Source: Pyrenophora tritici-repentis
Lineage: Eukaryota; Ascomycota; Dothideomycetes; Pleosporales; Pleosporaceae
Reading direction: 5' to 3'
NCBI RefSeq assembly: GCF_003171515.1
Contig: NC_089399.1
Coordinates: 310,001-374,000, forward strand
DNA: 64,000 bases
Shown: one piece after another, positions 43,301 to 55,206 of the stretch
Layout of the letters: the number at the start of each line of letters is the position of its first letter
Position numbering within the stretch: position 1 is the stretch's first letter
The notes under the pieces: model-generated
Database searches by the model: none
What the model was told of the DNA's origin: nothing
The model's input: the letters and a program-made list of their open reading frames with translations, nothing else
Program-made: the position numbers and the translations under genes

Positions 43301-43965
43301 ACGGTGAATACTGATACTTGGATCGCGATGTGAACCATGCCATTGTGGAGCCTCTACATCGTGGTGCAAAAACTGGTCGGCGACTATGTGAGGAAATGCG
43401 TGACAATGCAGGTGTGGTTCGAGGTTTGAGGACGTCCATAGACAAGATTCTGAGTCTTTGAGTCTTGAACATGAATCGAGATGAATGGAGAAGACGATTG
43501 GAATGCGAATGCGTGGTCCTGGGAGGAGCTCATAGTACTGGTATTCCATTTTAGGTACCACTCAACCCGAGCTCTAAAGACCCTGATGTATGCTTAACCC
43601 CTTTATGATAGTACCTGTTGCCACATCATGCAGTTCCCCACACATAGAGCAATGACGGGCTGGCAAAGCATGTCGGACTGCACATGACTAGAGGTGTCCA
43701 TAACGTCCAACACGGAAACAGTTCCAAGGCAAACCAAGTGTGAACTGCAAAATGCCGGGTTATCTGGAGCTTATCCAGTGCCGAGCGAGAGAAAGTGGGC
43801 CGGTCGAAAATAGTAAATCAATGAACGATGGTCCCGGTTGTTCTTTCCGCACTTTAACATTTCGCTTCGCACTTTATTTGGGAGACAGGTCAAGTCTGAG
43901 CCCTCGCCTATCGCAAGTCAAACGTTATCGCTATACGACCGATTGCACACTTTTTCGCATTTGCC
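40383..43965. other. 3.6-kb region without a recognisable gene
   Basis: It includes the P450 promoter at its left end. Six-frame reading gives only short frames below about 135 codons. None has a motif, signal peptide or splice pattern I can support. Base composition is near that of the genes around it, not the strongly AT-rich type of heavily RIPed DNA. It may hold decayed or lineage-specific sequence. Confidence 0.4.
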
Positions 43966-44463
43966 ATGGCTGATTCGCAATACGTCGTCATCGAGGGCCT
44001 GCCGACGCCACAACTTTACCATGACTTGCGCAAATTCGCTGGAATGACACCCCCACCACTAGAAGCTGTACCCAAATCCCTGGGCAACTCCTTCGCTTGC
44101 TTCGTCGCTTATGAGCGCAAGCATATGCTCAGCGATACCACTCCCGGCTCAAACCAGGACGCTGTCGCAATGGGGCGATTGGTAGGCGACGGGTCGCTGT
44201 TCCTCATCTTGGTCGACGTTGCGGTGCATCCGGATCATCAGCGCAGAGGGCTGGGAAAACGCATCGTGCAGAAACTTGTCGACTATGTGGATGAGCATGC
44301 GCCACTGGCATATGTGAGCATGGTCGCAGAGCCGCTTGCACAGAAGTTGTATCCTCAGTATGGGTTCAAGGACGTGAAGCCGAGCATTGGCATGTACAGG
44401 ATGATTAGGCCCAGAAGCAGTGTAAATGTGCCGGCCATGGAATCAGAAGAAAAAGCGTCGTAA
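43966..44463 (+). CDS. GNAT-family N-acetyltransferase
   Basis: Transfers acetyl from acetyl-CoA to an amine on an unknown substrate. Single exon, 165 aa, normal for a one-domain GNAT. Motif A is visible as LVDVAVHPDHQRRGLGKRIV, with the R/QxxGxG/A pyrophosphate loop RRGLGK near residue 90. Motif B follows around LAQKLYPQYGFKDV, with the usual LYxxxGF. The C-terminus is a short polar tail (ESEEKAS). The start is supported by the preceding CGCATTTGCC leader and by MADSQYVVIEG being the first plausible beta strand. Confidence 0.88.
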   Translation: MADSQYVVIEGLPTPQLYHDLRKFAGMTPPPLEAVPKSLGNSFACFVAYERKHMLSDTTPGSNQDAVAMGRLVGDGSLFLILVDVAVHPDHQRRGLGKRIVQKLVDYVDEHAPLAYVSMVAEPLAQKLYPQYGFKDVKPSIGMYRMIRPRSSVNVPAMESEEKAS

Positions 44464-44713
44464 AACATTCAGAGGTACATGGCAACGTTGTAAGCCTTGG
44501 ATCAACATAGACATGGGACGGAACTCCGGTGGTCTAAGGTGTTTCTATGCGGCTGAAGCTCGGACGAGAGCAGCAGTGGGGAAAAGATCCAACCTATGGC
44601 GCTGGGCGGACTCGTACTCCAGTTCACAACTCTAGATTTTGTGTTGCGGATTGCGCGCCCGACTCCTGTATGTTGAAGCGGCGCCTCTGAGCGCGCTGAC
44701 TACCTAGGTAGAA

Positions 44714-47345
44714 ATGTTATCCATGGCGCTGACTACTGGCCTGTCCCCTTCACCGCCACAGGAGACTGAAGAACAAGATGGCCCACTCTCCGTATGTACA
44801 GATGACATGGACTCGACCTTAGCCCCGTTCCGCATGTATCCCTCCCCGCCAGCTATTCAGACCGTTGGTCTTTATTCAACATCGCTCCAAGACATGCTGA
44901 CGCGAGTTCAAGAGACTGCAATCACTCCCTAGCGAACTCCTCCAGCTCATTGTCGCCTACCTCGACACGCGCACGCTCAAGGATGTCGCCCTCGTTTCCC
45001 ATACCCTCAATCAACATGCGACAGACAAACTCTGGCAGAATGTCTGTTTAGCCGATCAATGGAAGCTACATCTGAACGAGAAGACGGACCAAGTATGGGG
45101 CGATCGTGGCCACGGCGAGTCTGATGAGCATGACGACACCCCCATTATCCAGAAACTATACATACTGGCGACGTATGTTACACAATCAATAGAGGGGTCG
45201 TGTTCTAACGTATTCAGGAATCCGACCATTGCCTCCAAGGTCCACGTTGTAACACACCGCTGTCATCTACCTACACCGAATATATTCAACGAACTTCCGC
45301 GAATGAGCTTCGACGCCGAGAACCTCTCGCAAGATGCTCGCATACATGTTCTGGTTAAGCTTGCGCTTCGAAACTTGGTCAATGTACACACCCTGAGGAT
45401 TGTCTATGGCCACTGGAAACTCACAAACACCCTGGTTGCGGGGTTCCTCGATGAAAGTCGACCCCGGCGCGTACCCCTGCGAAAACTATGGTTGGAGAGC
45501 TGTTGCTTCGATACAGGCACGCTGTACTGGTTTCTACCGAGCCAGACAACTGGGCTTGAAAGCATTCGGCTGCGTAGGCTTGGAAACGCATCCTTTGATC
45601 TCATACCACGACAACGCCTCAATTTCATGGAATTCAAGCTAGCTCGAGGCGGACATTACATCCAAATGCACAACGGTGCGGGTAGTTTTGTTGGAACCAC
45701 AGTCCAAGTCGCACCAGACGGTTTGCCACCACGATATGCCCGGCCGTCAATAGGGGAATTGGTGGACAGGGGCAAAGCATTGGATGCCGCAATATGGGAA
45801 GAGCTTTGGGAGATTAGGGAATATATAGATGCCAACCCGGTCAACTTGGACCCTAGGATATCGGAGGCACCCCCGCTCGACTCCAGACCGCTCACCGAGT
45901 GGATTATCGCCTGCTCCACATCTACCCTTACAAGTCTGAATTTGGACTGGATACACTGGCGGAAGAAGTGGAACTCGCATTATGAATCCGCAAACTCTAG
46001 CCTGTTCCTAACCTCGCTCAGCAAACTGCGGTTCCCTCAGCTCCGTGCGTTCCAGATCCGTAATGCTGTGATGCCGCTCACGAGACTGCCCGATGGTATT
46101 TACCTGCTAGAAGATACCTTCCTAGGCTTCCTAGAGGCCCACCTTAAGATACAATGTCTGGGCTGGCCGATGGACAAGGTTTACAGCCACGTAAAGCCGT
46201 CCGTCGACGTGCAGAACCGGTCACGGAAGCTAGTTGCTCATCTAGCAACAATGTTGACGGATCTTCGCGTCGACGCACAGTATATGAGCAGCGGTGAACC
46301 ACTCACAGACGACTGTGCAACAACAAGAGAGGTCCAGGAACGGACACGTCGTCACCGCTTCATCGCAGAGTTCGTACCGCACATGCGAAAACTCGAGCAA
46401 ATCAAGATAGAAGGCGGAATACCACGAGACGAAAAGCGCGAACTACTCCGCGCCCTACACTGGTGTTCGCTAAAGAAGATTGTCATGATAGGCGTCTCGT
46501 TCCCCGTAGGAAACACTTGGGGAGCAGGGGCCCAACAACTCAAAGAAGTCGACCCAGGCCAAAGCGCCTCAGATTTCGTCTACAACCTCGAAGAAGAAGA
46601 TGGAGCAGGTATCCTAGCCGCCTACCGCCGCGGCTTTCCTATGCTCTCAGACTTCCAATTCGAACCAGACTACGGTTGGCCCCCACAAGCGCCTCTCCTA
46701 CAAACAATTGCCCTGCATCACGCCTCCACAGTCGAAGAGCTCAAAATCTGCGGCTGCAACGGCTGCCCCATCCTCTCGTATCCAAACCCCATTACAAACC
46801 CCTTACTCGCCGGCCTCCGCTCCTTCGACAACCTAAAACAACTCGTCTTGTCCTTTTGGCTACTGACGTGGTACGAGGATTCTTACAGAGACACGGAGAT
46901 TATACAGTCGTGGTTAGATGTGCGGTCGCCTTCTTCTACGGCTTTGACTGTAGTCACACCCCCCGCGTCTCCTGCTCACGATCAAGCCGTCGACCCGGGA
47001 CAATACCCTACTTTTGCTAATCCGCGTGTTCGTCCGCGGCCTCAGGAATTCAATCGTTGGGCTGTTGCGCTCAAGACAAAGTTCTCGCCCTCTGCGCTGG
47101 CGTATCGAGTGGCGAGGGATATCGGGCCCTTCTTGAGTCCGTTGGCAAAGGAGCGCAAGGGTGGTGTGAGGGTGAGGGGCAGTTTCTGTCTGGGTGTCAA
47201 GGACGAGAGGAGGGTTGCTAATGACATATTTGACTTGGATATTAGAATTGGGAGCGGAGATCAGGTATTGGAATTTGTGGGGCCGAGGGAGGAAGGGGAG
47301 ACGGGAAGGTGGTGGACGAAGCTTGAGCAGAGGCGCTGGTTTTGA
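44714..47345 (+). CDS. F-box domain protein
   Basis: Probable substrate adaptor of an SCF ubiquitin ligase. Exons 44714-44791, 44913-45172 and 45218-47345 give 821 aa. The first intron (GTATGT donor, CTGAC branch, AAG acceptor) was inferred because it joins the short N-terminal exon in phase to the F-box. The second has GTATGT and CTAAC...CAG. The F-box is LPSELLQLIVAYLDTRTLKDVALVSHTLN plus LWQNV (residues about 31-70), right after the N-terminus as usual. The rest has scattered Leu-rich stretches (LVKLALRNLVNVHTLRIVYG; LRKLWLESC; TLTSLNLDWI) suggesting degenerate leucine-rich repeats. The target is unknown. An intron in 44792-44912 could be placed a few bases differently at the AG|AG acceptor. 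Confidence 0.82.
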
Positions 47346-47895
47346 GGGGAACATTTGGGTGGTTGGACGTGGGTGTTCTTGGTGTTGGATGTAATGTGCT
47401 CTTTGAAAAGTCCGACTGTTTGCTCGTAAATAGGGATAATTTGATCAGCTAAATTAGTGTAAACATAGGTATCAAATCCAGCATGCAGCAACTGCTAGAA
47501 ACCTCGGATTAGACTCAAAGTGCAGATGGAGTTGGAATTAGCTTGACCCAACGTGGAAGTGTTCGACGAATTCTAGTCTTCTCTTCGGTCATTCATCCCA
47601 AAAGTGTAGTCTCAAAGAAATCGGACATGGTAGCTGGCTTGATTCATGCTTTCATTTCGTGACAGAACATGATGAAATTTTTCCGTAGTTATGCCTCCAG
47701 AGCTATACGCTCAAACGGTGATGCCATCCTCATTCGTCATGTGGGATGGACAGCAACCGGGAGAGGGATGACAGAACGCCCCATGCCGAGCAATACCATT
47801 TGCCTGTAAGAACCCGCTTTCCGATCATGCATCCGTCCGAAGGGCCTTAATCGCGCCTCTACGCCATCACGTCCTCAACTCTTCGCCCGATTCGT
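47346..47895. other. Intergenic, convergent 3' ends
   Basis: It lies between the F-box protein stop and the eL37 stop, the genes converging. It should hold both 3' UTRs. No gene is seen. Confidence 0.5.
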
Positions 47896-48381
<486 letters not shown>

Positions 48382-50034
48382 ATTTTGGCTGGGGACTAGA
48401 TAGAACAATTATTAGTGAATGATCAGTATTTCACGGCATCTAGGAGCAGCATACCTTGTGACGCTGTTGTTAGTATCGGAGGTGGTGTTGTCGGGTTGTC
48501 GTGCGCTCTCGAAGTTGAGGCTCGCTAACCGAGCGAATTTCGACAATTGTGTGGAGCTAGTCTACTTGGGGCTTGGCGCTGTGGGCTCAGAACGCGAAAC
48601 ACCAGAGCGAAGGACTTCGGAAACATGCGGACCCTCAACACGATCAACACGACGAACAAAGTTCAGGAGAGTACGAGCACTACTGAACACGATTGACAAA
48701 GTTCGAAAGTACGAGCACCATGTCGACTGAATCGAGATGATTAAGTATTAATCTCTCCGGATGTCGATACGACAGTAGACGATACCAATCCTGCGTACAA
48801 CCATCCCGGGGTCTCTGTAGCAGGTAGAGCAGGGCCGACAATTTCCTACTTCTCACTTCAGTTGGTTGCGAAATGGTGTTTCGAGTGATGGGCAGTAACT
48901 CTACATATCTCCTTGGATCTCCGGATTACACGAGCGGCAAGTTGGACAGAATCAGCATAAGATCGGCGATAAAATGCGGTATCAACTGCGATACCCAACA
49001 TCTATGACGTATCCGAAGAGTATGCGGCCATATGGCCATCTGTGTCGCTTGAGGAATTTCTTGGAGCCTGTCACAGATACATGTCGTCAATATCAAATGA
49101 TATCACGTTCAGCCGCTTCGTCGAGTTGGTCATCTGGTCGACCTCTGAGTTGCGCGTACATGTCCAGGTGCTGGTTTCGGCCGTACGTTGGAAGCCAGTA
49201 CTTGGCCTTTTGATCACTTGGCTTGTAAGGCTTGTAGTCCAGAATGCTTTCGGCCATCCTCATAGCAAAGCATACGTTGGGGGTATCGGGGCATGTCGTA
49301 CCATGTGGCTCGCATTTGTCTACATAGGCAGGCCCCCACGAGGGCGCCAGAAAGCTGTTAACAATGCTGCATCCGACGCTTACTGGTTACTGTTATACCA
49401 TCGCACTGGGCTATCCCGGGGTGAACGCCATGCTATCCCAACAGTGTGGACCGTGGCGCCTGGACCCTGATGATTTCGCACCATAATTCCAAGCTTTCTC
49501 CATGGCAATGACTACAATGACCAACGGAGATTTGAGTAGTGCCATGAGTATTGAGACAGCAGGGGAGAGTTTGGAGTTGTGGCTCGCGTGCGGTCGGCCT
49601 ATCACAAGCGACAGCTGACCTCGTGCTCGTATCTTGTGGTGTAACCGACGTCGTATTTTGGTGTGTAGCCGACGACGCTTTCCGCACGGCATTCATGCAC
49701 AATTTTTGCGGAAAGATCCTCGTCCAACCCGCCGGTCCATCCAATTGAGGATGAGCGACATGACATTCGATCTTCGTGCTCTCTGCCGGCCGCCCGGCAT
49801 TGACCGAGCGTTCACAGAACATAGTAAGCTCTCTCCGAGCACGTTGTCGCAGGCCTTAAATCGGTACCCAATGCATATCAGGTCTGACAGGCTGCCGTGC
49901 GGGTCAGCGTGTTACCTGTATATACTCTGCGGCTGACGGGTTGATATAGCCTTTGTCATCCTATCATTTCCCATGAACAACCATAAACTGTGGTGGACCC
50001 CTTCCCTCCAAAGCACCCATATCCGCTGCTACTA
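48382..50034. other. Intergenic region, mostly without gene
   Basis: It contains the eL37 promoter at the left and the phosphate-transporter promoter at the right. A minus-strand frame at 49093-49386 has protein-like content and is listed separately. The rest shows nothing I can support. Confidence 0.4.
49093..49386 (-). other. Possible small gene or gene remnant, unrecognised
   Basis: An open minus-strand frame of 98 codons without a clear start reads SWGPAYVDKCEPHGTTC, then MRMAESILDYKPYKPSDQ, then YWLPTYGRNQHLDMYAQL. This composition is more protein-like than its surroundings. Acceptor-like CAG sites lie just upstream on the coding strand. A short GT...CAG intron (about 39 bp) after the codons for EAAE would join it to KKFLKRHRWPYGR. 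I do not recognise a family and cannot place the first exon, so this could be chance or a relic. Confidence 0.2.
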
Positions 50035-52157
50035 ATGCCTTCATTCGGGCGCGTGGGTAATGCTGCTTACCGAGATGTACCCGGGGTCTATGTAACTGAC
50101 ATGGTCGGATTGGCAATATACCGTTACTGATCAGGCTACCAGACTCATATCGCGGACCCAAACGAGCGTCGGCGCATGGCCCTTGCCGAGGTCGACAAGG
50201 CGCCGTTCGGATGGTATCATATCAGACTTGCCGTTGTCACTGGTATTGGCTTCTTCACAGATGCGTACAGTGTATGCAAGAACAGGATCGAACTTGATTG
50301 AAGCTAGGCTGACAGTTACCAGCTATTCGCAATCAACCTTACCGTCATACTACTAGGCATAGTATACTGGCAAGATGAAGTACACCACGGAGTTATGCCT
50401 CATCATGCCGACACCGCAATCAAGGTTGCAACATCTGCCGGTGCGATATTCGGTCAATGCTTTTTCGGTTTTTTGGGCGATTATCTAGGCCGCAAGAGAA
50501 TGTATGGTGTTGAGCTAATGATAATCATTTCCACAACACTTGCGCAGGCGCTATGTGGAGAGTCAAAAACACTATCGATCGTTGGGGTTCTTATATTCTA
50601 TCGGGTCATCATGGGTATTGGAGTAGGTGGTGATTGTGAGTACACTCCTCAGTACCTCCTTTAACTGTGTTGGGACACCAGAAATTGCACAGGCTCGCCT
50701 TTTTTAAAAGTAACAGTCTGACCATCTCAGATCCACTCAGTGCGGTCATTACCGCAGAGTTCGCCAGTACCCGATATCGTGGAGGTATTATAGCCTCCGT
50801 CTTCGCCATGCAAGGTCTTGGCCAACTCGCTTCTGCCTTGGTTACTCTAGCTGTAGTCAACGTCTACAAAAGAGACTTGATGACGGTAGCCGGTGTTGGC
50901 GAATGTGTAGGCCAATGTGCCTTGAACGTGGACAAGATGTGGCGTATCATCATTGGTTTTGGCGGTATTCCCGGCTGGTTCGCACTGTACTACCGACTCA
51001 CTATTCCGGAGACACCGCGCTACACTTTCGACGTACTAGATGATGTGGAGAAAGCGTCAGTAGACGCAAGGAAGTATCGCTATGGTAGTCAAGGGAACGT
51101 ACTCGATCCCGTCAGCCAGGCAAGAGCACGCAACGAAATGGCAAAGTACAAAACTCCGCGGCCAACGTTCATGGAAGTTATACGCTTCTACTCGCAAAAG
51201 AAACAAGCGATACGCTTGTTCGGCACTTCGATGTCTTGGTTGTGAGTAGTATCCTATCTGACCAGCAGAACATCTTGAATGCTGATAACAACAAGCTTCC
51301 TCGACCTCGCCTTCTACGGCCTAGGCTTCAGCTCCCCCTCCCTCATTTCCACCATGGGTTTCAACCGTCGCGATAACCTCTATGTCTACCTCCATAACAC
51401 GGCAATCGGCCAAGTCGTCCTCATATGCGCTGGTGCCCTCCCCGGCTACTGGCTCACCGTCTTCACCGTCGACACCATAGGCCGCAGGAAGATTCAAATA
51501 GGGGGGTTCGGAATTCTCACAATCATATTCTGCGTTTTGGGCTTCGCATGGCATGGACTCAATAAAATGCATCTTTTGGTGCTTTACGTCCTGGCTCAGT
51601 TCTTCTTCAACTTCGGCCCAAACGCAACTACATTTATCAGTCCCGCGGAAATCTTCCCGACGAGGGTCCGGTCCACGGGTCATGGGTTCAGCGCTGGCAT
51701 GGGTAAGCTAGGAGCCGTGTTTGCTCAGATCTTCTTTGCGCCAATGATCAAGAGGGGTGCGACGCATGATAACCCCACGCCGTTTATCCACGGCGTCATG
51801 TCCATCTTCGCGCTCTTCATGTTCCTCGGCATGCTGACTAGTTTTCTCGTGCCAGAGGGAAAGCGTGCGAGTCTTGAGACTTTGGCTGGCGAGAAGGAGA
51901 CGGTATATGAGTTGCAGGCGAGTCAGTGGCGGAATGGGGGTGTTGCTGCGGCGGGGTCACATGCGGGTGATAGTGCGAGAGCAAGTGGGGAGGTGGGTAC
52001 GGGGTATGGGTATTCAGCAGCGGTCATAGCGAGGGGGAGTGGGAGCGCGAGTGCGAGAAGTGTGGACAAGCATTTCGAGGCCGAAGTCGGACATGGTCAT
52101 GCGGAGAAGAAGTGGTGGCGGTTTAGGCCCGGGGAGGGGCATCCGCATGCTGTTTAG
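50035..52157 (+). CDS. Phosphate:H+ symporter-like MFS transporter (PHO84 type)
   Basis: Plasma-membrane MFS transporter of the phosphate:proton symporter family. Well-supported exons are 50135-50271, 50323-50635, 50731-51241 and 51296-52157, in phase. Marks are FGWYHIRLAVVTGIGFFTDAY (TM1), GDYLGRKRMYG (loop 2-3 signature), GGDYPLSAVITAEFA (the PHO84-type motif created by the second splice), IPETPRYT and GPNATTFISPAEIFPTRVR. After the last helix comes a 70-residue polar Gly/Ser-rich tail. The N-terminus is uncertain: an ATG at 50035 with an intron at 50057-50134 gives MPSFGRVG joined in phase to YQTHIADPNERRR. Starting at the internal Met 50176 is the alternative. Phosphate as substrate is inferred from family motifs. 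Confidence 0.85.
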
Positions 52158-53070
52158 ATATGTTTTCTTTTGTTGTAACTATACGTATTGTCTCCAAGTA
52201 AAGTGTTTAACACATTTGGCCTTCTCTTTTCTGCATTACTTCTTATGTAATAGTTTCTATAACCCTTTTCAATTTCGTCCTCGTTCAAGAAAAAATCAAT
52301 CCACCAACCTTAGCATTCACTATAATACAGTTTTGCAATTTCTACAAAGAAACAACAGAAAATACTAAAACATTATAAAAACAGCACGTAGCAACATCCG
52401 ACAGACGGAAATCTCCACAAATCACACGATCACCGAATCGGCTAGCATCGGATAACGGCCTTACTCAAACACAACACATGTGGCCTTTTTGAGGGTAAGC
52501 ACAACTAAGAACGAGAAGGTAGTTATTCCGAAACACAGTCAATCGAATTGTCAGCTCGACAGGCGTCAGACACTAAATTACAATCGTACCTCTTATTCCG
52601 AGTTGGAGCTGCCCACAGAAGAAAGCGGATATCTCCAGTAGTTCTCTCATTCACTATGGTACACTAGCGGCCTCTATTAATAGCGTGTGACTTGTGATAC
52701 TTGGGATGGCGTTTTCCGATTGTAGACAACACAATAACATAATACCAAATCACAATTGCGGCCACTTAATGATGTGAACATAAGGAGCCAGATCTTTCAC
52801 CCTTGGGCTTCTGGCCCGTTGTTTCATGTTTTGGCTGAAAGGATCTTGATTTGGTCATGTCAAAGTGGTGATTGATTTCTAACCTAGTCTTTGTACCAAA
52901 TGGTCCAATGCCATGCTCGCTATATATGCTGCACAAATATAAGGGACCATACATCTATACAGCAGATGATTTCCAGAATTTTGGAATTCGGTATGCCACA
53001 CACATGTATATCGCCTTACATCGTCAGTTCACCTCTAACAAGGCAAACATCTGATTGGATTACAATCTCT
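52158..53070. other. Intergenic, convergent 3' ends
   Basis: AT-rich spacer between the phosphate-transporter stop and the Mix17 stop, which converge. No gene, tRNA or repeat was recognised. Confidence 0.45.
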
Positions 53071-53635
53071 CTAGTATTGGCTGCTCGCTGCCTGACACGC
53101 CTTGAGCTGGTCCAAATACCACCCACAGATAGTCAAACTACCCTGGTTCTCGTCCATGCACTTGCGGAAGCTCTGGACATCGTTTGCGCAAGGTCCCGAC
53201 TGTGCCATTTGAGCGGACGCCGCACCAGCGGGCTGGTGCTGAGCAGCGAACTCAGTGTTTTGGGGCGCAGCGTCGGCGGGGGCGGAGGATCCGCCGCTGA
53301 ACCAGCCGCCGACTGCGTGGCCGATAGAGGAGCCTACTGCGACCCCACTGGATTGGTTGTTAGCACGCTGTTTAGACATGGTCGAGTTTTCCCTAGAGGG
53401 ATTGAACATGCATGCCTGGGACTACTTACGCAGCGGTGCTAGCCATCTGTCCAAAAAGACCCGGTCCTTGGGGAGTAGCCTGTGCGGGGGGTGTTGCGCT
53501 GCTGGTAGCTTGCTGGGCAGGCGCAGCAGCTGTCGAGTGTGGGCGCGATGAAGCGGGCGCGGGCGCAACGGTGGCTTGCTTTGCCGGGACCTGCGGGCGG
53601 CGAGGGGGAGCGGTTCCGGAGCGTTGGCGAGGCAT
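53071..53635 (-). CDS. mix17: Mitochondrial intermembrane-space CHCH protein (Mix17/CHCHD2-CHCHD10 type)
   Basis: A small twin-CX9C protein imported into the mitochondrial intermembrane space by the Mia40 disulfide relay. Exons 53635-53430 and 53347-53071 (82-bp intron, GTAAGT donor) give 160 aa. The N-terminus is basic and Pro/Ala-rich (MPRQRSGTAPPRRPQVPAKQ), as in the family. Next comes a conserved hydrophobic glycine segment spanning the splice (GLFGQMASTAAGVAVGSSIG, HAVGGWF). The C-terminal CHCH fold has CANDVQSFRKC and CGWYLDQLKAC, each C-x9-C. Domain order and length match Mix17 and animal CHCHD2/10. Confidence 0.92.
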
Positions 53636-54033
53636 GTTGATGGATTGATTGCGACGGGATTGATATGGTGATGAGTTGTGGTGATGTCGACGTGGTGTAC
53701 AAGTGAGGACTTTGCGATGGCAAATTCAATGTTCAGGTGGTAAAGTTCCGAGGTTCGAGAAACATCGTCGTTGCTAGCGCATTTTAGACGGCTTGGCGCG
53801 TGCGTATCGACTGGATGTTGATTGGCCCTGTTGTCTGTCACTCTCATTAGTGTCATCCTGATCTCTGGCTTGTTGTGAGGAAAGAATCAGGAAGCACAAA
53901 ACTAATGCTCATGAGCATACGAATTTTATCTCTTTATATCTGCCGTGCTTATTGCTATAGCAAATGTTCATACGCGTTGTGTGATGTCGTATCTCCGAGG
54001 CTTCTCGATATCTATCCTTCGCAAGGTAACGAC
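53636..54033. other. Intergenic, no gene recognised
   Basis: It holds the Mix17 promoter and the 3' flank of the dienelactone hydrolase gene. Nothing else is seen. Confidence 0.45.
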
Positions 54034-55206
54034 CTAGCATACATCTTCAATCTCCACGTCGCCACCAGAGCGAGGACCCAGATCAGATCGCAGGGTGCGA
54101 TTGAACAGCTCTTTGAGCATCTCGAAACAGATGCCTGATAGCGCAGCGTCGTAACGTCCCTTACTGAGCTCGTCGCGAATGAATGCATCTATTACGTGTT
54201 AGCATATTAATTGCGTCTATAAAGATATACTCACGCTGCGCCCAAGCTGGCTCGTAGAATGAAAAGGTAACACCCGCTTCGTGTAGCGTCTTCCTGATCA
54301 GATCGCGCCCCTCGGGTGGCACGTGGTTATCCATTTTGCCGAAGATCATGACAAGCTCGCCTTTGATGTCCTCGGTACGGGCAAGTGAGTCATCCTTTTT
54401 GCCTTTTCCAAGAGTGCTGCTGTGGATATCGGTCGCGAAGTAGCAGATCGCCGATACGACTCGAGGGTCCAAAGCACAACGGTAAGCCAGATGACCACCG
54501 AGACACATGCCTGTAGACGTTGTAAGCTCAAGAAAGCAATCTAGCGCTAGATAGATACTTACCAGTGGCACCAACACGCCCATTGCAGGTCGGCATATCA
54601 AGTAGTGTATCAACTGACAGTGTGGCGTCCTCATCATAAGCTTCTACAGTCTTGGTAATCTTCCACTCGTTCCCCTTGTCAGTACCAGGTCCATCATAAG
54701 CGAGTGCTTCTGGGCCGGTAAATTCGTGATACGAAGAGGGCGCTGCAACAATGTAGCCTTGGGAGGCTATCTGTCGGGCGAAGCGAGCAACAGGCCCCGT
54801 GACTGGAGATATTAGCCAGTTTTACATGTATTACCTTCTCTAAACAAGTCCAAACTTTATATAGATGAATCTTAGACCCATGCATGGATACGCTGAGTAG
54901 ATACCGCTGCAACCAAGACTAGCCGGCTCTCGTGCATGAAACTGCGTCTTAGTGACACGTACCCGGTTGTAATATACCAGTATGCTGTAGGGTTCTGCAA
55001 CTAGAAACTAGGGCATACCTTGATATATCTCCGAGAAGACGACCACTCCAGGAAACTTTGCTTTCGGGTAGTTTGGAACTGTGGGATGGAAGATGAAGAT
55101 TCCTAACCTCTTGTCAGTTCCATGCTGCCACCGTGAGTGGCTGCCCCGTACTCATGTCACCACCCGCCTTGGTCGGTACATCTTTGTGTGTCTCTGTGAT
55201 AAGCAT
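54034..55206 (-). CDS. Dienelactone hydrolase family protein
   Basis: An alpha/beta hydrolase of the carboxymethylenebutenolidase-like family, likely cytosolic. Five exons: 55206-55152, 55102-55019, 54802-54563, 54510-54235 and 54188-54034. All are in phase, giving 269 aa, with one longer 216-bp intron. After the start (MLITETHKDVPTKAGGDMR) come IFHPTVPNYPKAKFPGVVVF and SEIYQVTGPVARFARQIASQ. The nucleophile elbow is GMCLGGH with Cys129 in place of Ser, typical of this family. The catalytic Asp is in GKMDNHVP and His in AQHAFIRDE, the latter codon being split by the last intron. The physiological substrate is unknown; fungal relatives often act on lactones from aromatic catabolism. Confidence 0.9.

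Noticed and set aside
43163..43561. A 132-aa minus-strand frame in the 40-44 kb empty region
   Set aside because: No motif, no splice support and no continuation; too little evidence to call.
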